Below, piece after piece: positions 7,988 to 14,822 of a DNA stretch of 33,268 bases. The notes under the pieces were generated by a model. The model saw nothing but the letters and a program-made list of their open reading frames with translations. It had not been told where the DNA came from and searched no databases. The translations under genes and the position numbers were made by a program. Within the stretch, counting starts at the first letter, position 1. Each line of letters begins with the position of its first letter. The stretch comes from Woeseia sp. (GTDB lineage Bacteria; Pseudomonadota; Gammaproteobacteria; Steroidobacterales; Woeseiaceae): assembly GCA_018701055.1 (NCBI GenBank), contig JABIUH010000214.1, positions 1 through 33,268 of the forward strand, read 5' to 3'.

Positions 7988-8363
7988 GCGTATCTCTCTT
8001 GTTAATTTCCGTCTGTTTGTCACGCATCAGAAAACCTGAAAACGTCATCAACTGAGCAGCAATGAATCCCGCAAACAATGCGCCCGCCGCTAGCGGTCGC
8101 ACCAGCGTGAACACCATGCTAAACATCAGCACAGTCAAAGCCAGTTTTACCAGTTCCCCAATATATGCCGCTTGAACCAGAGCACCTGCACCCGGATCGC
8201 CACGTGGCACCGCTAATCGAAACGCTAAAAATGCGTTTGGGATGACGCAGGTGAGTCCACCCAAGAAAACCGAATAACCGGCGATCTTTCCGTCAAATCC
8301 CCAAAACAGCATGGCCAAAACCACGCTTAACCCAAATTGTGCGAGGAGGATTTTCGCCACCAT
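7977..8363 (-). CDS. atpI: ATP synthase assembly protein I (AtpI)
   Basis: Small membrane protein of the AtpI family, which helps c-ring assembly and is not part of the finished enzyme. Four hydrophobic segments are visible in LLAQFGLSVVLAMLFWGF, GYSVFLGGLTCVIPNAFLAF, LVKLALTVLMFSMVFTLV and AGALFAGFIAAQLMTFSGFL. The internal ATG at 8363 gives 128 residues, the normal size, with GGAGAG about 10-15 nt upstream. The frame is also open back to a GTG at 8510, which would add 49 hydrophilic residues not expected in this family. Confidence 0.85.
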   Translation of the reverse strand: MVAKILLAQFGLSVVLAMLFWGFDGKIAGYSVFLGGLTCVIPNAFLAFRLAVPRGDPGAGALVQAAYIGELVKLALTVLMFSMVFTLVRPLAAGALFAGFIAAQLMTFSGFLMRDKQTEINKRDTHGD

Positions 8364-8730
8364 TGGCTGCTTCTCTCCGGCACTAAAAACGCCACGTCCG
8401 TCGGCTAACCGTCGGTGTGTGGCGTTGTGAATTTCAGTCGTCCAAGCGGGCCTTTGCTCAGGCGCCGCATTATAGTAGTGACGGTGAATCAAGGCAACAG
8501 ACGAGATCACATCTAAATCCCCTATTCGCAGGGGTTTTATGAGGGTTCGAATTGGACTTTCAAGTGAATTCTGTGATTTTGGACAAGAATTCTGCGAAAT
8601 GCGACTTAGTGCGAATTGTGGTCATATTTTCCCATTTATAAGGGGAGTCTGCGCCGATTCCAACGCAACTTTCGACGAGCTCAAGTTGATCTTGATTCTT
8701 CCGATTCCCACGTGAGGGAACCTTATGTAA
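8364..8730. other. Divergent control region between atpI and the EAL gene
   Basis: This gap between divergently transcribed genes probably holds promoters for both. Features seen: a hairpin CCCCT/AGGGG at 8519-8534 in the leftward leader of atpI; an imperfect direct repeat based on TTGGAC...GAATTCTG at 8552-8575 and 8579-8596; and an AT-rich TTTATAAG at 8635-8642 that could serve as a -10 for rightward transcription. No RNA gene is recognised. Confidence 0.4.
8536..8563 (-). promoter_or_regulatory. Candidate sigma-70 promoter for the atp operon
   Basis: Read leftward, TTGAAA (8563-8558) and CATAAA (8541-8536) are separated by 16 bp. These match the -35 and -10 consensus in 5/6 and 4/6 positions and lie upstream of atpI. 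Prediction by eye only. Confidence 0.35.
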
Positions 8731-9888
8731 TTGGTTGTTAGTGAATCTTTAGGCCGTTCTCAAGCCGTGATCGACGTTGCTCGAGAGCTCAGCCTAACAG
8801 TGAGCTTTTTTGGTGATATCGAAACCCTGGGGCAATTGATGGTCGGAGAATCGCGCCGGCTGGTCGTGCTCGGAGAGCAGGATATAAGCAACCAAATCGT
8901 AGATACACTGGTCCGCGCCAATCGGCACACCAAATTCGGCCTTGTTGTGAGTGCCAGTGAAGATGAACTGCGCGCCAGCAATCGGGGCCGAGCAGCAAAG
9001 ACTTTGGCGACTTACCCGATTGTCGAGTGGATCGCCGCAGAGCACGATATCGACATTCTGGGTGCTGCACTCAAAAAATGTCGCCGCCGCATGTTGAAAC
9101 TGGGCAAAAACGAGCTGGAAGAGGCACTGGTGCGCCGCGAGTTCGTTTTGCAATATCAGCCCAAAGTCGAGCACTGTGATTCAACCGAATGGAAGACCCG
9201 TGAAGTTGAAGCACTCATTCGCTGGCGGCACCCGCAGCACGGGCTGCTTGGTCCACTGGATTTTTTACCTGAAGCAGAGGCTTTTGAGCTAATTACGCCA
9301 ATTAGCGAATTCGTCCTGCATGAAGCGGGGGCGCAGCTAAATCGCTGGGCGGAACAGGGACTTGAGCTTAGTGTCTGTATCAATCTTGCATCCAGTCAAC
9401 TGAACAACCCGGTGCTTGCACATACCTACCAGAGAATTGCAAAAAAACGGGGCCTGGCTTGTTCCCGCTTTACTTTTGAAGTGACTGAACAGGACGTCGC
9501 AAATTACAATGCGCCACATTTAATGGTGTTAAACGAAATGCGTGAACTCGGCTTTCGCATCTCTCTCGATGATTTCGGCGTCGCTGTGTCATCGCTTGGT
9601 ACATTCGAACAATTGCCTTTTGATGAAATCAAAATTCACGCGTCTGCACTAAAACGCGCTCGTCAAAACCCAGTCAATCTAAAGGTTCTCGCGGCGGTAA
9701 TCGGTCTTGCGCATAATCTGGGCATTTCCGTCTGCGCGGAAGGCGTTGAAGATCAAGAAACCTATGAATTCTTGAGTACTATTCAATGCGACAAGATGCA
9801 GGGCTACCTTATTTCAGAGGCGGTCATGCCAAACATCATTCGACGCGTTTATAGCGCAACGTCCGACAGCCCAGTGAAGGTCACGTAG
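8731..9888 (+). CDS. EAL-domain protein (putative c-di-GMP phosphodiesterase or receptor)
   Basis: 385 residues from a TTG that directly follows an in-frame stop, with GAGGGA about 14 nt upstream. Residues 1-120 look like a receiver-like alpha/beta fold (LVVLGEQDIS, FGLVVSASEDEL) without an obvious phospho-acceptor Asp pocket. Residues 130-375 are an EAL domain: QYQPKV, EAL at 160-162, INLASSQLNN, FEVTEQ, LDDFG, DEIKI, CAEGVED and MQGY. The acidic ligands, the catalytic Lys and the final Gln appear present. Loop 6, normally DFGTGYSSL, is DFGVAVSSL, and KID is KIH, so hydrolysis may be weak and the domain could act as a c-di-GMP sensor. No GGDEF domain or membrane segment is present. It is transcribed against both flanking operons. 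Confidence 0.9.
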   Translation: MVVSESLGRSQAVIDVARELSLTVSFFGDIETLGQLMVGESRRLVVLGEQDISNQIVDTLVRANRHTKFGLVVSASEDELRASNRGRAAKTLATYPIVEWIAAEHDIDILGAALKKCRRRMLKLGKNELEEALVRREFVLQYQPKVEHCDSTEWKTREVEALIRWRHPQHGLLGPLDFLPEAEAFELITPISEFVLHEAGAQLNRWAEQGLELSVCINLASSQLNNPVLAHTYQRIAKKRGLACSRFTFEVTEQDVANYNAPHLMVLNEMRELGFRISLDDFGVAVSSLGTFEQLPFDEIKIHASALKRARQNPVNLKVLAAVIGLAHNLGISVCAEGVEDQETYEFLSTIQCDKMQGYLISEAVMPNIIRRVYSATSDSPVKVT

Positions 9889-9902
9889 CATTCTAAAAGC
9901 TG

Positions 9903-10145
9903 GTGGCGAAACGAATCTCAGTTGATATGGCGAAGAAGGACGCGGAAATTGAGGTCGAACGAGCAAGAAGAATTGCCGAGGCTAATAGCATCATTAATGA
10001 CAGCCTGACAGCGCATTACCGGCAAGATAAAATTAATGTTGCGTTGCAAAGCTTCGCCGAGAATAAAGGTCAGCTGGTCGTCATGCAGGGCTTTGATGTG
10101 ACCTTGGATACGCAACGATTTCTGACTAATCACGGCTATCAATAG
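9903..10145 (+). CDS. Small protein resembling the C-terminal tail of SPFH/prohibitin proteins
   Basis: 80 residues from a GTG at 9903, with an alternative ATG at 9927; no strong ribosome site is seen at either. The charged helix AKKDAEIEVERARRIAEANSIINDSLTAHY resembles the heptad-rich segment after the SPFH domain in prohibitin/stomatin proteins, and the tail QLVVMQGFD resembles their short strand. The SPFH domain and membrane anchor are absent, and the frame is closed by a stop at 9894-9896, so this is a stand-alone tail or a remnant. It lies 14 bp after the EAL gene and likely shares its transcript and the terminator at 10172. Function unknown. Confidence 0.6.
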   Translation: MAKRISVDMAKKDAEIEVERARRIAEANSIINDSLTAHYRQDKINVALQSFAENKGQLVVMQGFDVTLDTQRFLTNHGYQ

Positions 10146-10171
10146 CCCATGGGAAATTTAGAGTATGGAAC

Positions 10172-10196
10172 GCTCCGCAAGGGGCTTTATTTTTTC
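10172..10196 (+). terminator. Intrinsic terminator after the EAL/small-protein pair
   Basis: GCTCC-GCAA-GGGGC stem-loop (10172-10185, one T-G pair) followed by TTTATTTTTTC. It is 26 bp past the stop of the 80-residue ORF and in the right orientation for rightward transcription. Confidence 0.7.
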
Positions 10197-10198
10197 GC

Positions 10199-10219
10199 GG
10201 TCAGAGTAATACTCTGACC
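10199..10219. repeat. REP-like palindrome R3
   Basis: Perfect palindrome with 10-bp arms GGTCAGAGTA/TACTCTGACC around a single A. It lies between convergent genes (small protein and parB) and shares the GGTCAGAG core with R1 and R2. Confidence 0.85.
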
Positions 10220-10232
10220 CGGATTTAAGGGG

Positions 10233-11114
10233 TTACTTGATGTGCTTGAGGATACCGTCGAGTTCATCCAGCGAGTTGTAGCCAATAATTAGTTTACCGT
10301 TACCTTTTTTCGAATGATCGATGCGTACTTTTGCGCCTAGTTTGTCGGTCATATCTTTCTCTAAGCGTTGAATATCCGCATTGGCACCTACTTGGGTCGT
10401 TGCGGGCTTTTTGGTGCCCTCTTGCATACGACGAACCAATTTCTCGGTCTCTCGTACAGAAAGACTGTTCCTAATTACCTGCCGCGCAGCGTCGTATTGT
10501 TGCGTCGTATTTGTGATTGCCAGCAATGCCCGCGCGTGGCCCATTTCTATTTGTCGGGCTTCGAGCAACGGTTTAACTTTATCCGACAATTCCTGAAGCC
10601 GCAGCAAGTTGCTAACCGAGGCGCGAGACCGACCGACAGCATCCGCGGCTTCAGCGTGAGTCAAATCGAACTCACGAATTAAACGATCCAACGCACGAGA
10701 TTCTTCTAAGGGATTAAGGTCTTCGCGTTGGATATTTTCAATAAGCGCCATCGCAATCGCGGCATCGTCCGGCACATCCCGAACGATCGCTGGTATCTCT
10801 TGTAGGCCGGCCAATTGCGCTGCTCGCCAACGTCGCTCACCGGCGATAATTTCATAGCGCTGCGAGTTACCGCCTCGTCCAATTGGGCGCACAACGATGG
10901 GTTGAACCACCCCTTGTGCGGTGATGGACTTCGCAAGTTCTTCCAGGGAGTCTTGCCGCATATCAACACGTGGCTGATATTGGCCGCGTTCAAGCAAATC
11001 CACCGGAATGTTCAACAATCCGTCGACGTTTGTCGCGCCGTCAGCGGGTGCCCTGGAAACGGACTTACTTAAGAGTGCGTCGAGGCCACGGCCTAATCTT
11101 TTTTTCTTCGTCAT
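10233..11114 (-). CDS. parB: Chromosome-partitioning protein ParB
   Basis: 293 residues. ParB is a CTP-dependent clamp that loads at parS and partners ParA. The N-terminus has the ParA-stimulating GRGLDALL motif (residues 8-15). The ParB/Srx nucleotide-binding region holds GERRWRAA (92-99) and ENIQREDLNPLEE (126-138). A helix-turn-helix follows around residues 150-175 (LTHAEAADAVGRSRASVSNLLRL), and a dimerisation domain lies at the C-terminus. Length is normal. It is 37 bp downstream of parA. No parS-like palindrome was found by eye in the window. Confidence 0.97.
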   Translation of the reverse strand: MTKKKRLGRGLDALLSKSVSRAPADGATNVDGLLNIPVDLLERGQYQPRVDMRQDSLEELAKSITAQGVVQPIVVRPIGRGGNSQRYEIIAGERRWRAAQLAGLQEIPAIVRDVPDDAAIAMALIENIQREDLNPLEESRALDRLIREFDLTHAEAADAVGRSRASVSNLLRLQELSDKVKPLLEARQIEMGHARALLAITNTTQQYDAARQVIRNSLSVRETEKLVRRMQEGTKKPATTQVGANADIQRLEKDMTDKLGAKVRIDHSKKGNGKLIIGYNSLDELDGILKHIK

Positions 11115-11151
11115 GCTGAGTCTATGTCTTTACGGTCATTGGTTATGTTTT

Positions 11152-11937
11152 CTAGTGAACGACAGCTTGTCGCTCATCTTCTCTGCGTAGCACTTCACCC
11201 GCAAGCGCCAGATAGGCTAACGCACCTCGCGAATTTCGGTCGTGGTATAGCACGGGTCTCCCAAAGCTGGGGGCTTCGGCAAGACGCACATTACGCGGCA
11301 CAACAGTACGAAAAACCTTATCGCGGAAATGGCTGACCAGTTGATCAGATACTTCATTGGAAAGATTAATACGTGGATCGACCATGGTACGCAATAAACC
11401 GTACACCTCGAGTTTGGGGTTAACTGAATCTCTGACCTGCTCTATCGTATTAAGAAGCGAACTCAGCCCTTCCAAGGCATAATATTCGCACTGCATCGGT
11501 ATCAAAACACCGTCCGCAGCGGTTAATGCATTGACGGTCAGCATGTTTATTGAGGGCGGGCAATCAATAAGAATAAAATCGTACAGACCAGCGACAGGTG
11601 CGAGGGCCTTGCGTAATTTCATTTCGCGACCTATTTCCTGCAATAGCCGAACTTCCGCCAAGGTGAGGTCTTCATTACCTGGCATGACCGCGAAGTTTCC
11701 CTCTGGTGCCGATACGATTGTTTCGGCCGCGGTTGCGTCACCGAGTAAAACATCACAGGTCGAATTCTCGACCTCTGCTTTGTTGATCCCGCAACCCATC
11801 GTCGCGTTACCCTGTGGGTCGGTATCAATCAAAAGCACACGCCGCTGCGTCGCCGCCAGCGAGGCAGCGAGGTTCACGCAGGTGGTCGTCTTTCCTACGC
11901 CTCCCTTTTGGTTCGCAATGGCAATTATTCGTGTCAC
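11152..11937 (-). CDS. parA: Chromosome-partitioning ATPase ParA
   Basis: 261 residues of the Soj/ParA family, which binds DNA non-specifically when ATP-bound and drives origin segregation with ParB. The deviant Walker A KGGVGKTT is near residue 11, then DTDPQGNAT and the Walker B-like LIDCPPS. The start is a GTG at 11937 (residues MTRIIAIANQKGG). That GTG overlaps the TGA of a 17-codon upstream ORF which is itself a degenerate copy of the parA 5' end. The likely ribosome site AAGGGAAG lies inside that ORF, about 12-19 nt upstream. Operon order is rsmG-parA-parB. Confidence 0.97.
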   Translation of the reverse strand: MTRIIAIANQKGGVGKTTTCVNLAASLAATQRRVLLIDTDPQGNATMGCGINKAEVENSTCDVLLGDATAAETIVSAPEGNFAVMPGNEDLTLAEVRLLQEIGREMKLRKALAPVAGLYDFILIDCPPSINMLTVNALTAADGVLIPMQCEYYALEGLSSLLNTIEQVRDSVNPKLEVYGLLRTMVDPRINLSNEVSDQLVSHFRDKVFRTVVPRNVRLAEAPSFGRPVLYHDRNSRGALAYLALAGEVLRREDERQAVVH

Positions 11938-11987
11938 AGTATTTCTAAACTTCCCTTTTGGTTTGCAATGTCAATTATTCGGGTCAT
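11934..11987 (-). CDS. 17-residue leader ORF duplicating the parA N-terminus
   Basis: Starting at the ATG at 11987, 11 bp after the rsmG stop, this ORF reads MTRIIDIANQKGSLEIL and then TGA. The first twelve residues match ParA's own MTRIIAIANQKG except one, and the DNA (about 11950-11987) is a near copy of the parA start (11902-11937), displaced by 50 bp. The TGA overlaps the parA GTG, a layout seen in translational coupling. It could be a regulatory leader or simply the scar of a short tandem duplication; translation is unproven. Confidence 0.5.
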   Translation of the reverse strand: MTRIIDIANQKGSLEIL

Positions 11988-11998
11988 CGGGATCTACA

Positions 11999-12640
11999 CT
12001 ATTTCCTGCGAAGGCTGACAACGTGCCGAGCATGCGCCTCGAGGAAAGGCACCGTCAATTTTGAAACGCTGTATTCCCATTCGGGAAATGCGGTGAGGTC
12101 CTCCAGCTCTGCGGCTGGATGTTTCCCTTTGAGCGCTAACAACTGTCCGTCCTCTCGAACCAGATGAGCCGATATCTCAACCAGTCGCGGTACCGTCGCT
12201 AAAGCTCGGGCGATCACCGTATCAAAGGGATTGGCGGGTGCATAGTCCTCTGCGCGAGCTTTTATAGCGATGGCATTGGATAGACCCAACGTGGCGATCA
12301 TGTGATTGACGAAACTAATCTTTTTGCCATTACCGTCCAGCAACGTAAATTGACGCTGAGGATTGATAATGGCGAGCGGTAAACCAGGAAATCCAGCGCC
12401 GGTACCGATATCGAGTGTTTGATCACCGGCCAGATGGGGTGCGGCCGTCAGACTGTCCAGCAGGTGGGTCTTAACAATTTCGTCGCTTTCCAGGACCGAG
12501 GTCAGGTTAATCCGCTTGCCCCATCGTTGCAGCTCCGAGACAAGCGTTTCGAACTGCGAAAATGCCTGATCTGAGAGAGTCAGGCCGAGGGTCGCAGCAC
12601 CGCTTGCAAGACGCTGTCTTATGCTGACATCGCTCACCAA
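11999..12640 (-). CDS. rsmG: 16S rRNA (guanine527-N7)-methyltransferase RsmG
   Basis: 213 residues; methylates G527 of 16S rRNA using S-adenosylmethionine. The SAM-binding motif LDIGTGAGFPGLPLAI is intact, preceded by the family segment RWGKRINLTSV...HLLDSLT and followed by VIARALA. The ORF can begin at the TTG at 12640 or the adjacent GTG at 12637; no strong Shine-Dalgarno distinguishes them. It heads the par operon. In many relatives mnmG lies just upstream, but here the next gene on the same strand is a peptidase. Confidence 0.95.
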   Translation of the reverse strand: MVSDVSIRQRLASGAATLGLTLSDQAFSQFETLVSELQRWGKRINLTSVLESDEIVKTHLLDSLTAAPHLAGDQTLDIGTGAGFPGLPLAIINPQRQFTLLDGNGKKISFVNHMIATLGLSNAIAIKARAEDYAPANPFDTVIARALATVPRLVEISAHLVREDGQLLALKGKHPAAELEDLTAFPEWEYSVSKLTVPFLEAHARHVVSLRRK

Positions 12641-12667
12641 TCAATCCATTTGCAACGCACCTGGCGC

Positions 12668-14644
12668 TTACTCCCCGACCAGATGTTCCTGGAAAAACCG
12701 GACGGTTGCCTGTTGGTATATGTCCCGGTTTTCCTTTTTGCGATAACCATGACCTTCATTGAGCGCATTCATATACCAGACCGTCAGGCCTTGTTCGCGC
12801 AATGCGGTAACCACTTGTGCGGACTCAGTGACCGGCACACGCGGGTCGTTTTCTCCTTGAACGATTAACATTGGGATGTCTATTTTGTCCACATTGTTTA
12901 GTGGCGCGATTTCTTCAAGGTATGCGCGCATCGCAGGATCCCTTTCATCACCATATTCAGCCCTTCTGAGATCGCGACGGTAGTCTTGCGTATTTTCAAG
13001 GAAAGTAACGAAATTGCTGATACCGACGATATCAACAGCGGCTTTCAGCTTGTCGCTAAAATGAAATGCACTCGCGAGCACCATGTAGCCGCCATAGCTA
13101 CCGCCAAAGACTGCGATGCGATCAGCATCAAGATCGTCTTGCGTACCTATCCAGTCGAGCAATGCACCAATGTCTTTGACCGTATCTTCGCGATTGAAAC
13201 CGTTATCAAGTGATAAGTAGTTTTTGCCATAGCCGGAAGAACCGCGAACATTCGGCAATACAACCGCGACGCCCAACTTATCCATCCACATTTGATAGGT
13301 GCTGGAAAACCTGGGTCGCGTTTGACCCTCGGGCCCGCCATGAATTGAAACAACAACGGGAAACGGCCCTTTGCCAGGCGGCTTGTACACCCAGGCTGGA
13401 ATGTGCCGACGCTTACCCTCGACTTCATCAAACGTTGGAAAATTCACGAGCTCCGGCGCGCGAAATTGAGTGGTATCAAGACCGCCAACCTCGCTCGTAG
13501 TCCAGCGGGTCAACTCGCCATGATCGAGCGGTGCTACACCCAGATCCAACACGAATGCATCGCTCGGCGTTTTCGCCGAATTGACTGTCATGGCAAGCTT
13601 GCTGTCATCAGGACTGAACGTTAGGCCGAAGACGAGACCCGTCGGAATAACATCTACAGAACGGTATTCCCGAGTTTCTGTATCAAAAAGATAAACACGC
13701 GACGTGCCACCTTCGTTGACCGTGAACGCAATGCGACTACGATCATTGCTTAGCTCCGCGCCGCCCACGTCCCACGCGATGCCAGTGGTCACTATTTCGG
13801 CGCTAGCGCCTGCCTCGGCTGATTGCCAGGCCAGTTGTCGAAATTCACTGCCCTGATCCGTGATGTACCAAATACCATCATTTTCTTCGTCAAACGCAAA
13901 CGGGTAGTTCGCGCTGCGGTTATCAATACCGCCCGCAAGCAAAGTGACAGCACCTGTATCCAGATCGAGAAGATTAATGCGCGAATCAGCAATACTGACG
14001 TAGTTGGAAATAAGAACCTTACTGCCGCTCGCTGAAAACTCTGTCGGGTTCCAGTAGGTACCGTCAGGCGCTTCCAGCACAACCTTCGCACTATCAGGGT
14101 CTTCGGGGTCCATTAACCAAACGTCGTTAGAGGCGCCGTTACGACGCGTGCTCGAATAGGCGATACGTCTACCATCGCGATCCCAAGTCGCACCGCCGTT
14201 ACGCGACTCACCGTCCGTCAGCATTGTCGTGGCCCCGTCAATGGGGTCAAGAAGGAAAATTTGCGAGAACTCGCTGCCGCCAGCATCGCGCGTAAATATT
14301 ACGTTGGTACCGCCAGGCTCGCGATTGACACCACCAACAGGCTCGTCAAAGAACGTAATCTGGTGTCTCGCTCCGCCCGGCATATCGACGCGGTGAATCT
14401 GACTAACGTCACCGAAGCGCGTCGACACATACATACTTTGGCCGTCTTTGCTCCACTCCCGAAAACCGGCCGATCGCACATTCTGATAGCGCCGTAGGTC
14501 TTCCACAATCTGTGCCGAAATCAGCGGCACGTCTTCCATCACCAGGTTGCCGTTGTTCGCCGTTCGCACAACGGTTTCTGCGGCCGAGATGTGGGAGATA
14601 AATAGAAAAACTACACCGCTAAAAATGAGTTGGATTGGCCGCAT
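12668..14644 (-). CDS. Exported S9-family prolyl oligopeptidase-like peptidase
   Basis: 658 residues from the ATG at 14644, chosen because AGGAG sits about 8 nt upstream and the N-terminus becomes a clean Sec signal peptide (MRPIQLIFSGVVFLFISHISAAE); an upstream in-frame start would mask it. The middle (about residues 40-370) is a beta-propeller-like WD40/TolB-type region, with repeats such as RIAYSSTRRNGASNDVWLMD and SRIAFTVNEGG. The C-terminal alpha/beta hydrolase has the catalytic Ser in GGSYGGYM, Asp in GENDPRVP and His in NEGHGY. It likely cleaves short peptides in the periplasm, which fits the peptide transporter further along. It stands alone between rsmG and prpD. Confidence 0.92.
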   Translation of the reverse strand: MRPIQLIFSGVVFLFISHISAAETVVRTANNGNLVMEDVPLISAQIVEDLRRYQNVRSAGFREWSKDGQSMYVSTRFGDVSQIHRVDMPGGARHQITFFDEPVGGVNREPGGTNVIFTRDAGGSEFSQIFLLDPIDGATTMLTDGESRNGGATWDRDGRRIAYSSTRRNGASNDVWLMDPEDPDSAKVVLEAPDGTYWNPTEFSASGSKVLISNYVSIADSRINLLDLDTGAVTLLAGGIDNRSANYPFAFDEENDGIWYITDQGSEFRQLAWQSAEAGASAEIVTTGIAWDVGGAELSNDRSRIAFTVNEGGTSRVYLFDTETREYRSVDVIPTGLVFGLTFSPDDSKLAMTVNSAKTPSDAFVLDLGVAPLDHGELTRWTTSEVGGLDTTQFRAPELVNFPTFDEVEGKRRHIPAWVYKPPGKGPFPVVVSIHGGPEGQTRPRFSSTYQMWMDKLGVAVVLPNVRGSSGYGKNYLSLDNGFNREDTVKDIGALLDWIGTQDDLDADRIAVFGGSYGGYMVLASAFHFSDKLKAAVDIVGISNFVTFLENTQDYRRDLRRAEYGDERDPAMRAYLEEIAPLNNVDKIDIPMLIVQGENDPRVPVTESAQVVTALREQGLTVWYMNALNEGHGYRKKENRDIYQQATVRFFQEHLVGE

Positions 14645-14822
14645 TTTTTTCTCCTGGGAGTTTGCGCGATAGGGATTTCCGTAGCGAGAAGGTGCCACAG
14701 CGAGGACAGTTTTTCGATCTTTTGAGGAACATAGTAGGTCTATGTGACGAAAAAGATCGAAAAAATGGACCGCTGTGGTGCATTCGCAGTAGGACTAATT
14801 CCTACCGCGCAAGCTCCTGGCG
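14645..14822 (-). other. Gap between prpD and the S9 peptidase
   Basis: 178 bp holding the long imperfect hairpin at 14693-14780 and the peptidase ribosome site. No gene is seen. Confidence 0.5.
14693..14780. repeat. Long imperfect hairpin element, MITE/REP-like
   Basis: Nested pairing: CCACAGCG (14695-14702) with CGCTGTGG (14771-14778); TTTTTCGATCTTTT (about 14710-14723) with its complement at about 14751-14764; and CATAG/CTATG around the loop TAGGT at 14735-14739. Symmetric arms this long in a non-coding gap suggest a dispersed repeat; it could also end prp-operon transcription. Confidence 0.7.

Noticed and set aside
8700..8725. Possible parS site at TTCCCACGTGAGGGAA
   Set aside because: It shares only the central CACGTG with the parS consensus; the flanking TGTTT/AAACA is absent. 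Other CACGTG sites in the window fail in the same way.
8731..9888. GGDEF or full response-regulator annotation for the EAL gene
   Set aside because: No GGDEF motif is present and the N-terminal domain lacks a convincing phospho-acceptor pocket.
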